From Actinomycetes bacterium (GTDB lineage: Bacteria; Actinomycetota; Acidimicrobiia; Acidimicrobiales; SZUA-35), in assembly GCA_024280015.1 (NCBI GenBank), contig JAJRQY010000040.1, forward strand, positions 1-53,398: a stretch of DNA of 53,398 bases, read 5' to 3'. Position 1 is the stretch's first letter. Every line of letters begins with the position of its first letter. Below the pieces are notes generated by a model. The model was not told the DNA's origin and searched no databases. It saw only the letters and a list, made by a program, of their open reading frames with translations. The position numbers and the translations under genes were made by a program. Shown here in pieces: positions 35,144 to 44,308 of the stretch.

Positions 35144-37492
35144 TCAAGAGAGTATGACGCGGTCAGTCCCGGAGGCACCAACTGCACAGTCGACCAGCTC
35201 GCCAATCACCCAGGTCGTCTCCGGAAGCAGTGCCCGCACAGCTTCAACATCATCGGCGGGAACCACCACAATCATGCCGATTCCACAGTTCAGAATCTGA
35301 TGGGCCTCGTTCAAACCAAGCTCGGCCTGATCAATCAAGAACTGGAACAAGGGTGGTGTTGGCCAGGAGGTGGTGTCGATCCGCGCCCCGACCCCTGCAG
35401 GCAGGATGCGAGGCAGGTTGTCAATCAGACCGCCACCGGTGATGTGAGCCAAACCGTCAATGAGTTCTTCATCAAGGGCGTCAACCAGCACCGGATGATA
35501 GTTACGGTGCACCGCCAACAACGCGTCGCCAATGGACTCACCGGCGCCACCAGGCAAGGGATCATTCAGATCCATATTGGCTACGACCTTTCGAGCCAGG
35601 CTGTAGCCATTGGTGTGAAGTCCTGAAGAAGCAAGGCCGATGAGCACATGCCCGGCGGCAATTCCTGGCCGGGGTAAAAGCTTCACCCGGTCAACTGCTC
35701 CAACCAGGGTCCCGGCAATATCAACGGCACCATCGACCAGTACGCCGGGCATCTCGGCTGTCTCACCGCCAAGCAAGACGCATCCCGCTTGGCGACAAGC
35801 CTCAGCCATACCATCAACAATTCGACCAACGATCTCGGGATCAAGCTTTTCTGAGGCAACCGTGTCAAGGAAGAACAAGGGTTCGGCCCCCTGCACCAAG
35901 ACATCATTGACGCCGTGGTTCACAATGTCGGCGCCGCACCCCTCCCAGCGATCCAATTTCTCAGCCAGCAGGGTCTTGGTTCCAACCCCATCGGTGGTCG
36001 CAACCAGCAGCGGTTCATCCATCTTGGTTAGGGCAGCAATGTCGAATACTCCGCCGAAGCTGCCCAAGCCAGAAACTACTCGCTGATCATGAGTGCTCTT
36101 GACCGAGGCACCAATACGGGCCGTTGTTGCTGCTCCCGCGGTCAGCGAAACGCCAGCACTGGCGTAGGCTCTCGCACCTTCCGCACCTCCCGCACTTTGA
36201 GGCTCTGTCATGACATGTCTCCATCCAATATCTGGCCGGGCAAAGAGCCCATCACCGGTAAGTAGTTCAACAACGCCATAACTGGCGGAGAGGGCCTGGG
36301 ACAAGTCATCCCCGACAGCCACAATATTCAGAACCCGTCCACCGCTGGAAACGAGTCCCTCGTCCCCCAGTCTGGTACCAGCATGAATCAGCTGGACGCC
36401 GGTCGGGATAGCAACATCAGCAACAGCAACCCCCTTGACCGGGTCAGCCGGATAGCCATCGGCGGCGACCACCACTGCGGCTGCGGTCAAACCAGTCGTC
36501 ACATCAACGGGGGTCCAGGCCAGACCGGTTGCTGCCTTCCAAAACACTTCCAACAGGTCGCTTTCGATCAACGGCATCAGCACTTGGGCTTCGGGATCAC
36601 CGAAGCGACAGTTGTACTCAACCAACCGGGGCCCAGCCGGAGTCAACATGATCCCGGCATAGATCACGCCGACATAGGGGGTGCCGTCTGCGGCCATGCC
36701 TTGGGTAACCGGATCAAGAAAGGTGGAAACAAGCTCGGCCACAAAAGCATCATCGAACCCGGGCACGGGAGCAAAGGCCCCCATTCCACCAGTATTCGGC
36801 CCGGTATCACCAGCGCCAACCCGCTTGTGATCCTGGGCTGTAAGGCCACCAAGAGGATCGGTCTGGGTGGCCGAACTGATCCCGAAAAGAGACAACTCTT
36901 CGCCCGACATGCGTTCTTCTAACACAATGGTGCGGCCGGCCTGACCCATTGAACCCTCAAGCAACATCTCACGAATAGCCTGCTCGGTTTCAGCCCGGCC
37001 TTCGGGAATCACCACTCCCTTGCCCGCAGCTAACCCGTCGGCCTTGACCACGACATCGAAGTCAACCTCATCCAACCAAGCCAGGGCCTCAGACACCTCA
37101 GAAAAGACTGCAGTCTTGGGACTTGGAATCTTGTGGCGCTTGGCGAACTCTCGAGTGAAGGACTTCGAACCTTCGAGTTGAGCCGCGGCAGCACTCGGTC
37201 CAAAGCAGGCAATGCCTGCTCCGACCAAGACGTCAGCCAGACCCTCAACCAGCGGGACTTCTGGTCCGACAACCACCAAGTCGATCTCTTCGGCCTGGCA
37301 AAAGGCAACGACGGACGCATGATCGGAACTATCGCACGAGTCGACCGCGACATTGCTTACCCGCGGGTGGCTCGTTGCTGTGCCTGGATTGCCCGGAGCA
37401 ACCAGTAGCCGCTCCAACATTGGCGAACTGGCAAGCTTGATGGCCAGCGCGTGCTCTCGGCCACCCGAGCCGATGAGCAGAACCGTGATCAT
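35144..37492 (-). CDS. purD-purM: Bifunctional GAR synthetase / AIR synthetase (PurD-PurM fusion)
   Basis: One 782-residue reading frame for steps 2 and 5 of purine synthesis. Residues 1-427 are GARS: the N-terminal [15 protein letters not shown], then the ATP-grasp with [36 protein letters not shown] and [16 protein letters not shown]. Residues 428-782 are [70 protein letters not shown] and [10 protein letters not shown]. The reading frame is open across the join, with a short Gly/Ala-rich linker made from a 9-base repeat. Start ATG 37492 has GGTGA five bases upstream; the GTG at 37501 is rejected. The same fusion exists in yeast Ade5,7 and as the front of animal GART. A ribosome site inside the join is described separately. 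Confidence 0.95.
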   Translation of the reverse strand: MITVLLIGSGGREHALAIKLASSPMLERLLVAPGNPGTATSHPRVSNVAVDSCDSSDHASVVAFCQAEEIDLVVVGPEVPLVEGLADVLVGAGIACFGPSAAAAQLEGSKSFTREFAKRHKIPSPKTAVFSEVSEALAWLDEVDFDVVVKADGLAAGKGVVIPEGRAETEQAIREMLLEGSMGQAGRTIVLEERMSGEELSLFGISSATQTDPLGGLTAQDHKRVGAGDTGPNTGGMGAFAPVPGFDDAFVAELVSTFLDPVTQGMAADGTPYVGVIYAGIMLTPAGPRLVEYNCRFGDPEAQVLMPLIESDLLEVFWKAATGLAWTPVDVTTGLTAAAVVVAADGYPADPVKGVAVADVAIPTGVQLIHAGTRLGDEGLVSSGGRVLNIVAVGDDLSQALSASYGVVELLTGDGLFARPDIGWRHVMTEPQSAGGAEGARAYASAGVSLTAGAATTARIGASVKSTHDQRVVSGLGSFGGVFDIAALTKMDEPLLVATTDGVGTKTLLAEKLDRWEGCGADIVNHGVNDVLVQGAEPLFFLDTVASEKLDPEIVGRIVDGMAEACRQAGCVLLGGETAEMPGVLVDGAVDIAGTLVGAVDRVKLLPRPGIAAGHVLIGLASSGLHTNGYSLARKVVANMDLNDPLPGGAGESIGDALLAVHRNYHPVLVDALDEELIDGLAHITGGGLIDNLPRILPAGVGARIDTTSWPTPPLFQFLIDQAELGLNEAHQILNCGIGMIVVVPADDVEAVRALLPETTWVIGELVDCAVGASGTDRVILS
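36211..36222 (-). promoter_or_regulatory. Internal ribosome site at the PurD-PurM join
   Basis: On the minus strand GGAG (36222-36219) stands 7 bases before an in-frame ATG (36211) that begins MTEPQSAGG, exactly where a separate PurM would start (355 residues, the normal PurM length). The spacing is ideal, which is notable within a fused coding frame. It may be a relic of two genes or still used to make free PurM. Confidence 0.6.
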
Positions 37493-37566
37493 GTTATTCA
37501 CCGGCTACACACCGACGACCCACGACACGCGTGACGCGGGCAGTCTTGCCCTGGAACGACCAGTCA

Positions 37567-38994
37567 CTAACCAAGCACCCCGTCAAAGCGTTGCTTGGAG
37601 CTCATGAGCGAAAGCTGAACCGGCACCGGATACGAGCCGGTGAAGCAGGCATTGCAGTATCCATCGTCACGGCCGATGGCCGCCATCATCTTTTGGAGCG
37701 AGAGGTAGCCCAAGCTGTCGGCGCCAATATGGTCACAAATCTCGGGCACACCAAGCTGGTGGGCAATGAGTTCCTCATGAGTTCCCATGTCAACCCCAAA
37801 GAAACAAGGGTGGGCAATAGGCGGGCAGGTGATCCGGACGTGAACCTCAGCCGCTCCCGCATCACGCAGGAGGCGAACCAAGGGTCCAGCCGTTGTCCCC
37901 CGCACGATCGAGTCATCAACCATGACCACTCGCTTACCGAACAGGTTGTCGGGGAGGGTATTGAACTTGAGGGCCACTCCTTGGCGGCGGAGCTCATCGG
38001 TCGGCTCAATGAACGTCCGGCCGATATAGCGATTCTTCACGAACCCTTCGGTATAGGTGATTCCAGACTCGGCGGCATAACCAACAGCAGCGGGCATGGA
38101 ACTGTCTGGAACCGGCAACACGATGTCGGCGTCGACCGGGTGCTGCTTGGCCAGCTCGGCCCCGAGGCGCTGGCGAACCTGATGGATGCTCTTGCCATCC
38201 CAAACCGCGTCGGGACGAGAAAAGTAGACGTGTTCAAAGGTGCAGCGAGCCTGGGTGCTGTTTGGCTTCATTCCCTGGTGAGAACGGGCTACTTGGCCTT
38301 GCATGACAACAATCTCGCCCGGCTCAATCTCTCGGATAATGTCGCAACCAACGGTCTGCAGAGCACCAGTCTCGGAGGCAACAACATGGCCGCCAGAAGC
38401 CAGGCGCCCAATCGACAGTGGTCGGAAACCCCAGGGATCACGAGTGGCGATGACCTTGCCCGCACACAAGATGACCAAGGAGAACGCTCCCTGCCATTGG
38501 GGCATCACCGCGGCCAAACGGTCTTCCCAGGTCTCACCCTCGGTTGCGGCCAACATCAAGGCCAAGACTTCAGAATCACTGGATGACTGCAGGCCAGCAC
38601 CACGCTCCAATAGCTTGGAGCGAAGCTGATCGGCATTCACCAGGTTGCCGTTGTGAGCAATGGCCAGTGGTCCATGCATTGTCTCAACCACATAGGGCTG
38701 AACATTGCGATCGGAGTTGGCACCAGTGGTTGAATATCGGGTGTGGCCGATGGCCATACCACCGACCAAGGGTTCCAGCTTCTCGTCGTTGAACGCCTGG
38801 CTGACTAAGCCTTGGGCCTTGTGAACCCGGATAGCACGACCATCAGAAACCGCAATCCCGGCTGCTTCTTGACCTCGGTGCTGGAGTGCGTACAGACCAA
38901 AGAACGTGGTTCGGGCAGCATCACTGCCAATCCCAGACACGCCGAGAACGCCGCACTCTTCCTTCGGGTAATCCAGCCCAAGCACATCACTCAT
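37567..38994 (-). CDS. purF: Amidophosphoribosyltransferase
   Basis: First committed enzyme of purine synthesis, turning PRPP and glutamine into phosphoribosylamine; 475 residues. It has a 13-residue propeptide before the nucleophile Cys (PKEECGVLGVSG, C14), a glutaminase domain with GHTRYSTTGA and HNGNLVN, and a PRTase domain with the PRPP loop VVMVDDSIVRGTT. Cysteines in LILCAGK, TCPPIAHPCFFG and YCNACFTGSYP fit the B. subtilis type, which matures by propeptide removal and carries a 4Fe-4S cluster. Start ATG 38994 has GGGG eight bases upstream. An 80-residue upstream extension overlapping purE is rejected. It lies between purE and purDM. Confidence 0.96.
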   Translation of the reverse strand: MSDVLGLDYPKEECGVLGVSGIGSDAARTTFFGLYALQHRGQEAAGIAVSDGRAIRVHKAQGLVSQAFNDEKLEPLVGGMAIGHTRYSTTGANSDRNVQPYVVETMHGPLAIAHNGNLVNADQLRSKLLERGAGLQSSSDSEVLALMLAATEGETWEDRLAAVMPQWQGAFSLVILCAGKVIATRDPWGFRPLSIGRLASGGHVVASETGALQTVGCDIIREIEPGEIVVMQGQVARSHQGMKPNSTQARCTFEHVYFSRPDAVWDGKSIHQVRQRLGAELAKQHPVDADIVLPVPDSSMPAAVGYAAESGITYTEGFVKNRYIGRTFIEPTDELRRQGVALKFNTLPDNLFGKRVVMVDDSIVRGTTAGPLVRLLRDAGAAEVHVRITCPPIAHPCFFGVDMGTHEELIAHQLGVPEICDHIGADSLGYLSLQKMMAAIGRDDGYCNACFTGSYPVPVQLSLMSSKQRFDGVLG

Positions 38995-39022
38995 CTCAAA
39001 CCCCAATCGCCCATATGACCTG

Positions 39023-39508
39023 TCATTGATCTTCGTCGCCTGCCTGCTCCGTATCGGCTTGCATAACTCGCTCAGCTGCCGCTGCCTGATAGTCGGCAAT
39101 ACGATCGCGTAGCGCCGGATCATGCAGGCCCAGAATCTTGGCAGCAACAATGGCAGCATTGGTCGGCAGCAGAGCAGTAGCCGGAGCCACTCCTGGAGGA
39201 GTACGAAGGCTGGAGAGGATGTCGAGGCCCGAGAACGAATTGGAAGCAGGCGGGCAAGCAATCACCGGTGATTGCACGTTGGCGTCGGTTAGCCCAGACA
39301 AGGCGTCACTCATGCCAGCAACGGTGATGAACACCGTTGGCACCGAGTCATTGTCATAGCCAGCCAACAAGGACAAGACATGCTCAGGCACCCGGTGGGC
39401 CGAGCCGACTCGCCGCACATAGGGCACTTCAAGGGTGTCCAGCACAGCAACGATCTTGTCCACCCATGGTGCATCAGATCCCGATCCAGACAAGACGACA
39501 ACCCGCAC
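39023..39508 (-). CDS. purE: Class II (animal-type) 5-aminoimidazole ribonucleotide carboxylase
   Basis: PurE family, 161 residues, with GSGSDAPW and SAHRVPE (H38) at the active site. The next motif differs from ordinary bacterial PurE: instead of GGAAHLPG it has VAGMSDALSG (63-72), then SPVIACPPA, DILSSLRTPPGVAPATALL and AAKILGL, close to human PAICS (VAGRSNGL, YPVISCPP, SSLRLPSGLG). Such class II enzymes carboxylate AIR directly with CO2 and need no PurK; no purK is in the locus. Start GTG 39508 has AGGAG about 10 bases upstream, two bases past the purC stop. Upstream frame is rejected because it overlaps purC. Confidence 0.92.
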   Translation of the reverse strand: MRVVVLSGSGSDAPWVDKIVAVLDTLEVPYVRRVGSAHRVPEHVLSLLAGYDNDSVPTVFITVAGMSDALSGLTDANVQSPVIACPPASNSFSGLDILSSLRTPPGVAPATALLPTNAAIVAAKILGLHDPALRDRIADYQAAAAERVMQADTEQAGDEDQ

Positions 39509-39510
39509 AA

Positions 39511-40458
39511 CTACAAGACTCCTACCGCAGCCAAGTTGGTGTTGATTCGTTCGGCCGCTGGTTGCGCCCCAGGCTCGAACGATTGTCCCGTCAACTCTTC
39601 GAACAGCTTCACATAGCGAGCTGTGGTTGCTTCCCACACCGAGTCAGGAAGGACTGGTGGGGTCCCGTCGCCCCGGTATCCGATCTCGCCGAGATAGAGA
39701 CGAACCGGCTCCTTGTCGAAGCTTTCGGGTGTTTTGCCAGAGGCAATCCGTTCTTCAAGCCCTTCGATAGCCCAAAACCGCGAAGAGTCCGGCGTGTGCA
39801 TCTCGTCGATAAGAAGCAGCTCACCACTGGGTGAGAGCCCAAACTCATACTTGGTGTCAGCCAGAACAAAGCCAGCCTTCTCCGCCACCTCGACCCCTCG
39901 TTGGAACACGGCAAGCGCAACTCGCTGCACTTCCTCCCACAAGGCCGGTTCGACCAACCCAGATTCAGACACTTCAGCACAGGTGATCGGCTCGTCGTGC
40001 CCGCCGGCCTGCGCCTTGGTGGTCGGGGTAATGAGGGGGGTTGCCAGCGGACCATGATCAGGAATGCCGTCCGGTAATTCATAGCCGTACAGCACCCGCT
40101 CCCCTTGTTTGTACCGGGGCAGGACCGATGTTGAGGTTGATCCTGTTAGCCGGCCTCGGACGACGACTTCGACCGGAAGAGGTGAAGCGTCGACGGCAAC
40201 CAGGCAGTTCGGATCTGGTACAGACACCACATGGTTGGCAACGATGTCCGCAGTTTGCTCGAACCACCATGCCGCCAACTGGTTGAGTACCTGACCCTTG
40301 TGTTTAGCCGCACCGATCACCTTGTCAAAGGCACTCAGGCGGTCGGTTGTGACGAGGAGTCGCTGCTGCTCCGGCAGGCTCCAGGTTTCTCGAACCTTGC
40401 CGGTCAAATGCCCGGATAAGTTCAGAGCGACGGTCTCCAAGGTCCCCACAATGGCCAC
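39511..40458 (-). CDS. purC: SAICAR synthetase (phosphoribosylaminoimidazole-succinocarboxamide synthase)
   Basis: ATP-dependent ligase joining CAIR and aspartate, 315 residues, the longer Ade1/purC type rather than the 240-residue E. coli type. Motifs: GKVRETW and LVTTDRLSAFDKVIG near the start, VVVRGRLTGS, TPTTKAQAGGHDEPI, LADTKYEFG and LLIDEMHTPDSSRFW, the last the hallmark of the family. Start is GTG; no strong ribosome site is visible. It is the first gene of the purine arm and purE follows after two bases, so the pair mimics the fused animal PAICS with the two enzymes as separate chains. Confidence 0.95.
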   Translation of the reverse strand: MAIVGTLETVALNLSGHLTGKVRETWSLPEQQRLLVTTDRLSAFDKVIGAAKHKGQVLNQLAAWWFEQTADIVANHVVSVPDPNCLVAVDASPLPVEVVVRGRLTGSTSTSVLPRYKQGERVLYGYELPDGIPDHGPLATPLITPTTKAQAGGHDEPITCAEVSESGLVEPALWEEVQRVALAVFQRGVEVAEKAGFVLADTKYEFGLSPSGELLLIDEMHTPDSSRFWAIEGLEERIASGKTPESFDKEPVRLYLGEIGYRGDGTPPVLPDSVWEATTARYVKLFEELTGQSFEPGAQPAAERINTNLAAVGVL

Positions 40459-40564
40459 GGCTAATAGGATGGACCGGCGGAACTCAAAGTCATCACATTC
40501 TGAACTAATTTACACAAAAAGTCTGGATATGTGTCTGCCAAGAGACTCGCTCTAGGGTGTTTGA
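40459..40564. promoter_or_regulatory. Divergent promoter region between purC and nucleoside hydrolase
   Basis: The 106 bases between two divergent starts include an AT-rich core (TGAACTAATTTACACAAAAA), unlike the surrounding GC-rich sequence. It must hold the promoters for the long purC arm and for the nucleoside hydrolase. I see no convincing PurR box, purine riboswitch or -35/-10 pair, so this is a position-based call. Confidence 0.4.
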
Positions 40565-41575
40565 ATGAGCAATGCTTCCGACGACAGCGTTTCCAAAATC
40601 AGAGTTTCCAGTAACCGTCTTTCCAAAAGCCGCCCGCGGCCGATCATCATCGATACTGATCCTGGGCAAGACGATGCCGTTGCCATCATGCTGGCCCTGG
40701 CTTGCCCAGAAGAGATCGAAGTGCTCGGAATCACCGCAGTCGCAGGCAACGTACCCCTGCCGCTCACCGTAAAGAATGCCCTCTCCATTGTCCAACTATG
40801 CCAGCGTACGGACGTACCAGTTTTTGCCGGTTGTGACCGACCGATGGTGCGGCCGCTGGTCACCGCAGAATATGTGCACGGTGCGACCGGGCTGAATGGT
40901 TCGGGACTCGGTGACCCCGCCCAGGAAGCTGCCGATGGTCATGCAGTCGACTTCATCATCACAACCCTGCTGGCCGAACGAGATCAGAAGGTCACCATCT
41001 GTGCCCTCGGACCCCTGACCAATATTGCAACCGCCTTGGAGCGAGAGCCCGCAATCGCAGCTCAGATCGAAGAGATCGTCATGATGGGTGGTGGTTTGTT
41101 CGAAGGGGGAAACGTCACCCCCGGTGCCGAGTTCAATATTTATGTTGATCCCCAAGCTGCCGCCATCGTATTTGGCAGTGGGCTTGCCCTGGTTTTGATG
41201 CCGCTAGATGTCACCCATAAGGCACTCACCACCCCTGAGCGCATCGAAGCATTCCGCGCACTTGGTTCTCCGGCCGGCAACTGTGTCGCTGGCATGCTCG
41301 GCTTCTTTGAGCGTTTCGATGTTGAGAAGTACGGCAGTGTCGGTGGACCGCTGCATGACCCCACAGTCATCGCCTACTTGCTGGATCCGAACGTTCTGAC
41401 TGGTCGGCTCTGCAATGTGGAGATTGAAACCGAATCTGAACTCACGATGGGAACAACAGTCATCGATTGGTGGAATGTCACCGACCGACCAAACAATTGC
41501 TTGGTCTTCGGCGATATTGATGCCGAAGCGTTCTTTGCTTTGCTCGTGGAACGCATCGCGTTTCTCACCCACTAA
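40565..41575 (+). CDS. Inosine-uridine-type nucleoside hydrolase
   Basis: Ca-dependent N-ribohydrolase of 336 residues that splits nucleosides into base and ribose. The metal-binding motif is IIIDTDPGQDDAVA (DTDPGQDD at 30-37); ICALGPLTNIATAL, VMMGGG, EFNIYVDPQAA and GGPLHDPTVIAYLL (with the late catalytic-loop Asp) complete the family. Substrate preference (purine, pyrimidine or both) cannot be read. It faces purC, which fits a salvage role with the purine arm, but the two are transcribed apart. Residues 1-25 are a basic Ser-rich tail. Confidence 0.94.
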   Translation: MSNASDDSVSKIRVSSNRLSKSRPRPIIIDTDPGQDDAVAIMLALACPEEIEVLGITAVAGNVPLPLTVKNALSIVQLCQRTDVPVFAGCDRPMVRPLVTAEYVHGATGLNGSGLGDPAQEAADGHAVDFIITTLLAERDQKVTICALGPLTNIATALEREPAIAAQIEEIVMMGGGLFEGGNVTPGAEFNIYVDPQAAAIVFGSGLALVLMPLDVTHKALTTPERIEAFRALGSPAGNCVAGMLGFFERFDVEKYGSVGGPLHDPTVIAYLLDPNVLTGRLCNVEIETESELTMGTTVIDWWNVTDRPNNCLVFGDIDAEAFFALLVERIAFLTH

Positions 41576-41699
41576 CACCCGCCAAAGAATCAGCTCAAGC
41601 TTCGCTGAGAAACGCCGATTTAGAGAAGGCAGCGTTGCCCACAAAGGCTCGAATCGTGACGAAGCGGGGCGAAGCCAGCCCTCGGAGTGAGCATCAACA

Positions 41700-44246
41700 G
41701 TGACTGACCGACAAGAGGACCAATCGTTACAAGACGGAGCTCGTCTGCTCGCGCTCGCAACCTCCCTCGCCCAGACCAACTCAGCACTCACCATGTACCA
41801 GCTGGTTGGCCGCTACATCCGTCTCCATTCGACCACCGATCTCGCTTCAATCTGCATCATTGATCCGTCCAATCCTGACGTCTTTGAAGCAGTGGCCCTA
41901 ACTGGAACCGACACCATAGGAACGGACACCACAGGAACCGACACCACAGGAACCGATGGGTGGTCGGAGAAGCCCTCGTCTAAGGCACCGGAACGCGGGG
42001 GTGTCCGGATGCCTCTCGAACAAACTCTGGTTGGCGAGGTTGTCGCTACCGGCAAGCCCCAGCTCTGGACCCTAGAGAACAGCACCAAAAGCGAGACAAG
42101 CTCCCTTCTTGCCGAAGGGGTAACGGCCGCCTTCATTACTCCAATCCAGTGCGAACGCACCCGCTACGGCACCCTGAACATCGGCTACGTTCAGAATCCA
42201 GGCGACGACTATCCGTTCCAGGACTTGCTTGTCCAGCTCTCTGGACTGTTGGGTTGCCACCTGGCCAGGCTGGAACGGCAGAACGAGATCATTTACCAGA
42301 GTAATATTCGCCACCACCGAGCGTCTGAACTTGAGAAGCTCCACAGTCTCGAATCTGTCCTCGCCGCCGCCAACAGCCTGGAAGAAGTCATTGGCATCCT
42401 GTCGATGAATTTGGCCCAGCTGGTTGACATCAGTTACGCCAGTTTCACCAAGATCGCATCCAGCCCCAGCAATTCAATCGTCTATGAAATTCACGGATCC
42501 AGTGCCATCAGCGTCGATCCGACCCTTTCCGTCGGCGAACAAATCTTCCGACGCCAAATTGCTAGTGTCGGACCTCACCTCGATCCCAGCGATGTCGGAC
42601 TTTCAGATTCCCAGGCCGTATCCGAGCCAGTGCAACGCGCGCAACCCTCGACCGAGGCAACGACGGCTCTCAACCTCACCGTCTTCGTTCACGGAACCGG
42701 CATCGGCACGCTCAACATAGGTAGCTCTCGGCCAGACGGTGTGTCAGCCGCTGACCACAAAACTCTTGCCGCCGTTGCCACCTTCATGGGCACGACGCTG
42801 CAACGAATCGTGACCCACAACGAACTCGTCTTTGTTGCCAACCATGACCACCTCACTGGACTCATCCGTCACCGGATGTTCGAGGCCGAGCTTGACGCCG
42901 ATATCCAACGCGCCATCGCCATCAAATCGCCGGATGACAGCGATCATCCACAGTCGGCCCTGTGCTTTATCGACATCGACCATTTCAAGCTCATCAACGA
43001 TGCCGACGGCCACAATGCTGGCGACAAGCTTCTGCGGGATATCGGTGCTCGAATCAGCCGATCATTGGGCGAGGACGATACACCATCAAGACTGGGAGCC
43101 GATTTTGTTCTGCTCCTGCGAGACCGGACACCAAAGCATCACCAACAGCTATGCGAGAAGATAGCTGCGTCAATATCAGCCATGCCCTTCATCTTCAATG
43201 GCCGCGTCTTTGAGGCCACCATCAGCATTGGCCTGTCGTTCATTACTGAGACCACCGTGTCCGGGGCATCGGCCATGGCCAGCGCTGAGGCCGCCTGCCA
43301 CGAATCAAAGAAACTCGGTGGCAATCATGTCAGTGTCGAGTCCTCCAGCAACTCCGAACAAGCCGCTCGTCGGACTGCGGCATCCTGGATCGCCCGGGTC
43401 CAACGGGCCATCGATGCCAACGAATTTGTACTCTACGCGCAACCCATCCATCCGCTCTCCAGATCGGGCAACCGTTCGGTCGAGGTACTGGTTCGACTCC
43501 GAGAAGAGGACGGCTCAATCATTCCCCCCGACCGCTTCATCCCCATTGCGGAGCAGTATGGGTTGATCTCCCGACTGGATGCCTGGGTTACCAAGAATGC
43601 GTTGCGGGCTATGAAGAAGGCTTTGGATTGTGAACCAGACGGTCAGGCTCCCGATCTCATCTTCATCAACTTGTCCGCCAACTCAATCTCCAGCAAGAAC
43701 TTCTTCCAGGAGCTGGAGGCCATCATTGTCAATAGTGGCGTCCCAACCGATCGGATCATCTTCGAAATCACCGAAACTGGTTCGATGTATGACTTCGAAG
43801 CAACTCTGGACTTCGTCAGCCGGATGCGGGCCTTTGGCCCTCGCTTGGCCCTGGACGACTTTGGGGTTGGCCTCTCATCATTGGGCTACCTACGCCAGTT
43901 GGACATCGACTTCCTCAAGATTGACGGCACCTTGATCTCTGAGGTCGGGACGGACCCCATCAAAACGACCATGGTTACTGCCATCAAGGCCATGGCGGAC
44001 GCACTCCAAGTCGAGACCATTGCCGAACACATCGACAATGAGCACGAGCTCAAGACCCTCAAGGACATCGGCATCAACCATGTTCAAGGCTTCTTCGTCG
44101 GTCATCCCGCTCCAATTGAGCGCGCCCTTGCAATTGCTCCCGACGACAAGTTGTACGAAACAGCATCGGATGGAGTCAAGGGGGGCGGACCAACGCGGTC
44201 GATCATCTCGGACTTCTCAAGCAGGCCTCAGACTCGCCGACAATAG
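41700..44246 (+). CDS. GAF-GAF-GGDEF-EAL protein with degenerate GGDEF (copy 1)
   Basis: Soluble 848-residue c-di-GMP-type protein: two GAF-like sensor domains (about 20-200 and 215-375), a GGDEF domain (about 385-550) and an EAL domain (about 570-825). The GGDEF signature reads GADFV (466-470), so the catalytic Glu is Phe, while the metal-binding CFIDIDHF and GDKLLRDI stay. Cyclase activity is unlikely; the domain may still bind GTP. EAL is intact: EVLVRL (E595), FINLSANSIS, FEITETGS, LALDDFGVG (D719, D720), FLKIDG, TIAEHID and HVQGFFVGHP. It should be a phosphodiesterase or a receptor. Residues about 69-84 are a GTD repeat absent from copy 2. Start is GTG with GGAG about 13 bases upstream. 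Confidence 0.92.
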   Translation: MTDRQEDQSLQDGARLLALATSLAQTNSALTMYQLVGRYIRLHSTTDLASICIIDPSNPDVFEAVALTGTDTIGTDTTGTDTTGTDGWSEKPSSKAPERGGVRMPLEQTLVGEVVATGKPQLWTLENSTKSETSSLLAEGVTAAFITPIQCERTRYGTLNIGYVQNPGDDYPFQDLLVQLSGLLGCHLARLERQNEIIYQSNIRHHRASELEKLHSLESVLAAANSLEEVIGILSMNLAQLVDISYASFTKIASSPSNSIVYEIHGSSAISVDPTLSVGEQIFRRQIASVGPHLDPSDVGLSDSQAVSEPVQRAQPSTEATTALNLTVFVHGTGIGTLNIGSSRPDGVSAADHKTLAAVATFMGTTLQRIVTHNELVFVANHDHLTGLIRHRMFEAELDADIQRAIAIKSPDDSDHPQSALCFIDIDHFKLINDADGHNAGDKLLRDIGARISRSLGEDDTPSRLGADFVLLLRDRTPKHHQQLCEKIAASISAMPFIFNGRVFEATISIGLSFITETTVSGASAMASAEAACHESKKLGGNHVSVESSSNSEQAARRTAASWIARVQRAIDANEFVLYAQPIHPLSRSGNRSVEVLVRLREEDGSIIPPDRFIPIAEQYGLISRLDAWVTKNALRAMKKALDCEPDGQAPDLIFINLSANSISSKNFFQELEAIIVNSGVPTDRIIFEITETGSMYDFEATLDFVSRMRAFGPRLALDDFGVGLSSLGYLRQLDIDFLKIDGTLISEVGTDPIKTTMVTAIKAMADALQVETIAEHIDNEHELKTLKDIGINHVQGFFVGHPAPIERALAIAPDDKLYETASDGVKGGGPTRSIISDFSSRPQTRRQ
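41904..41955. repeat. 15-bp in-frame tandem repeat in GGDEF-EAL copy 1
   Basis: Three units close to GGAACCGACACCACA at 41904, 41919 and 41934, plus half a unit. They encode the GTDTIGTDTTGTDTTGTDG stretch inside the first GAF-like domain. The tandem paralogue lacks it, so it grew after the duplication. Confidence 0.85.
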
Positions 44247-44308
44247 AGGGAACCAAAGAAGACCGAGACGGGCCCGCGGCATGCCTGAACTGTTCCCAGG
44301 GCATCAGA

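Noticed and set aside
38995-39261. 80-residue extension of PurF
   Set aside because: Overlaps purE antisense to its fold in the wrong frame; the propeptide-Cys start at 38994 is correct.
40459-40564. Possible purine or PRPP riboswitch before purC
   Set aside because: No paired stems with the conserved purine aptamer bases could be found; only an AT-rich core.
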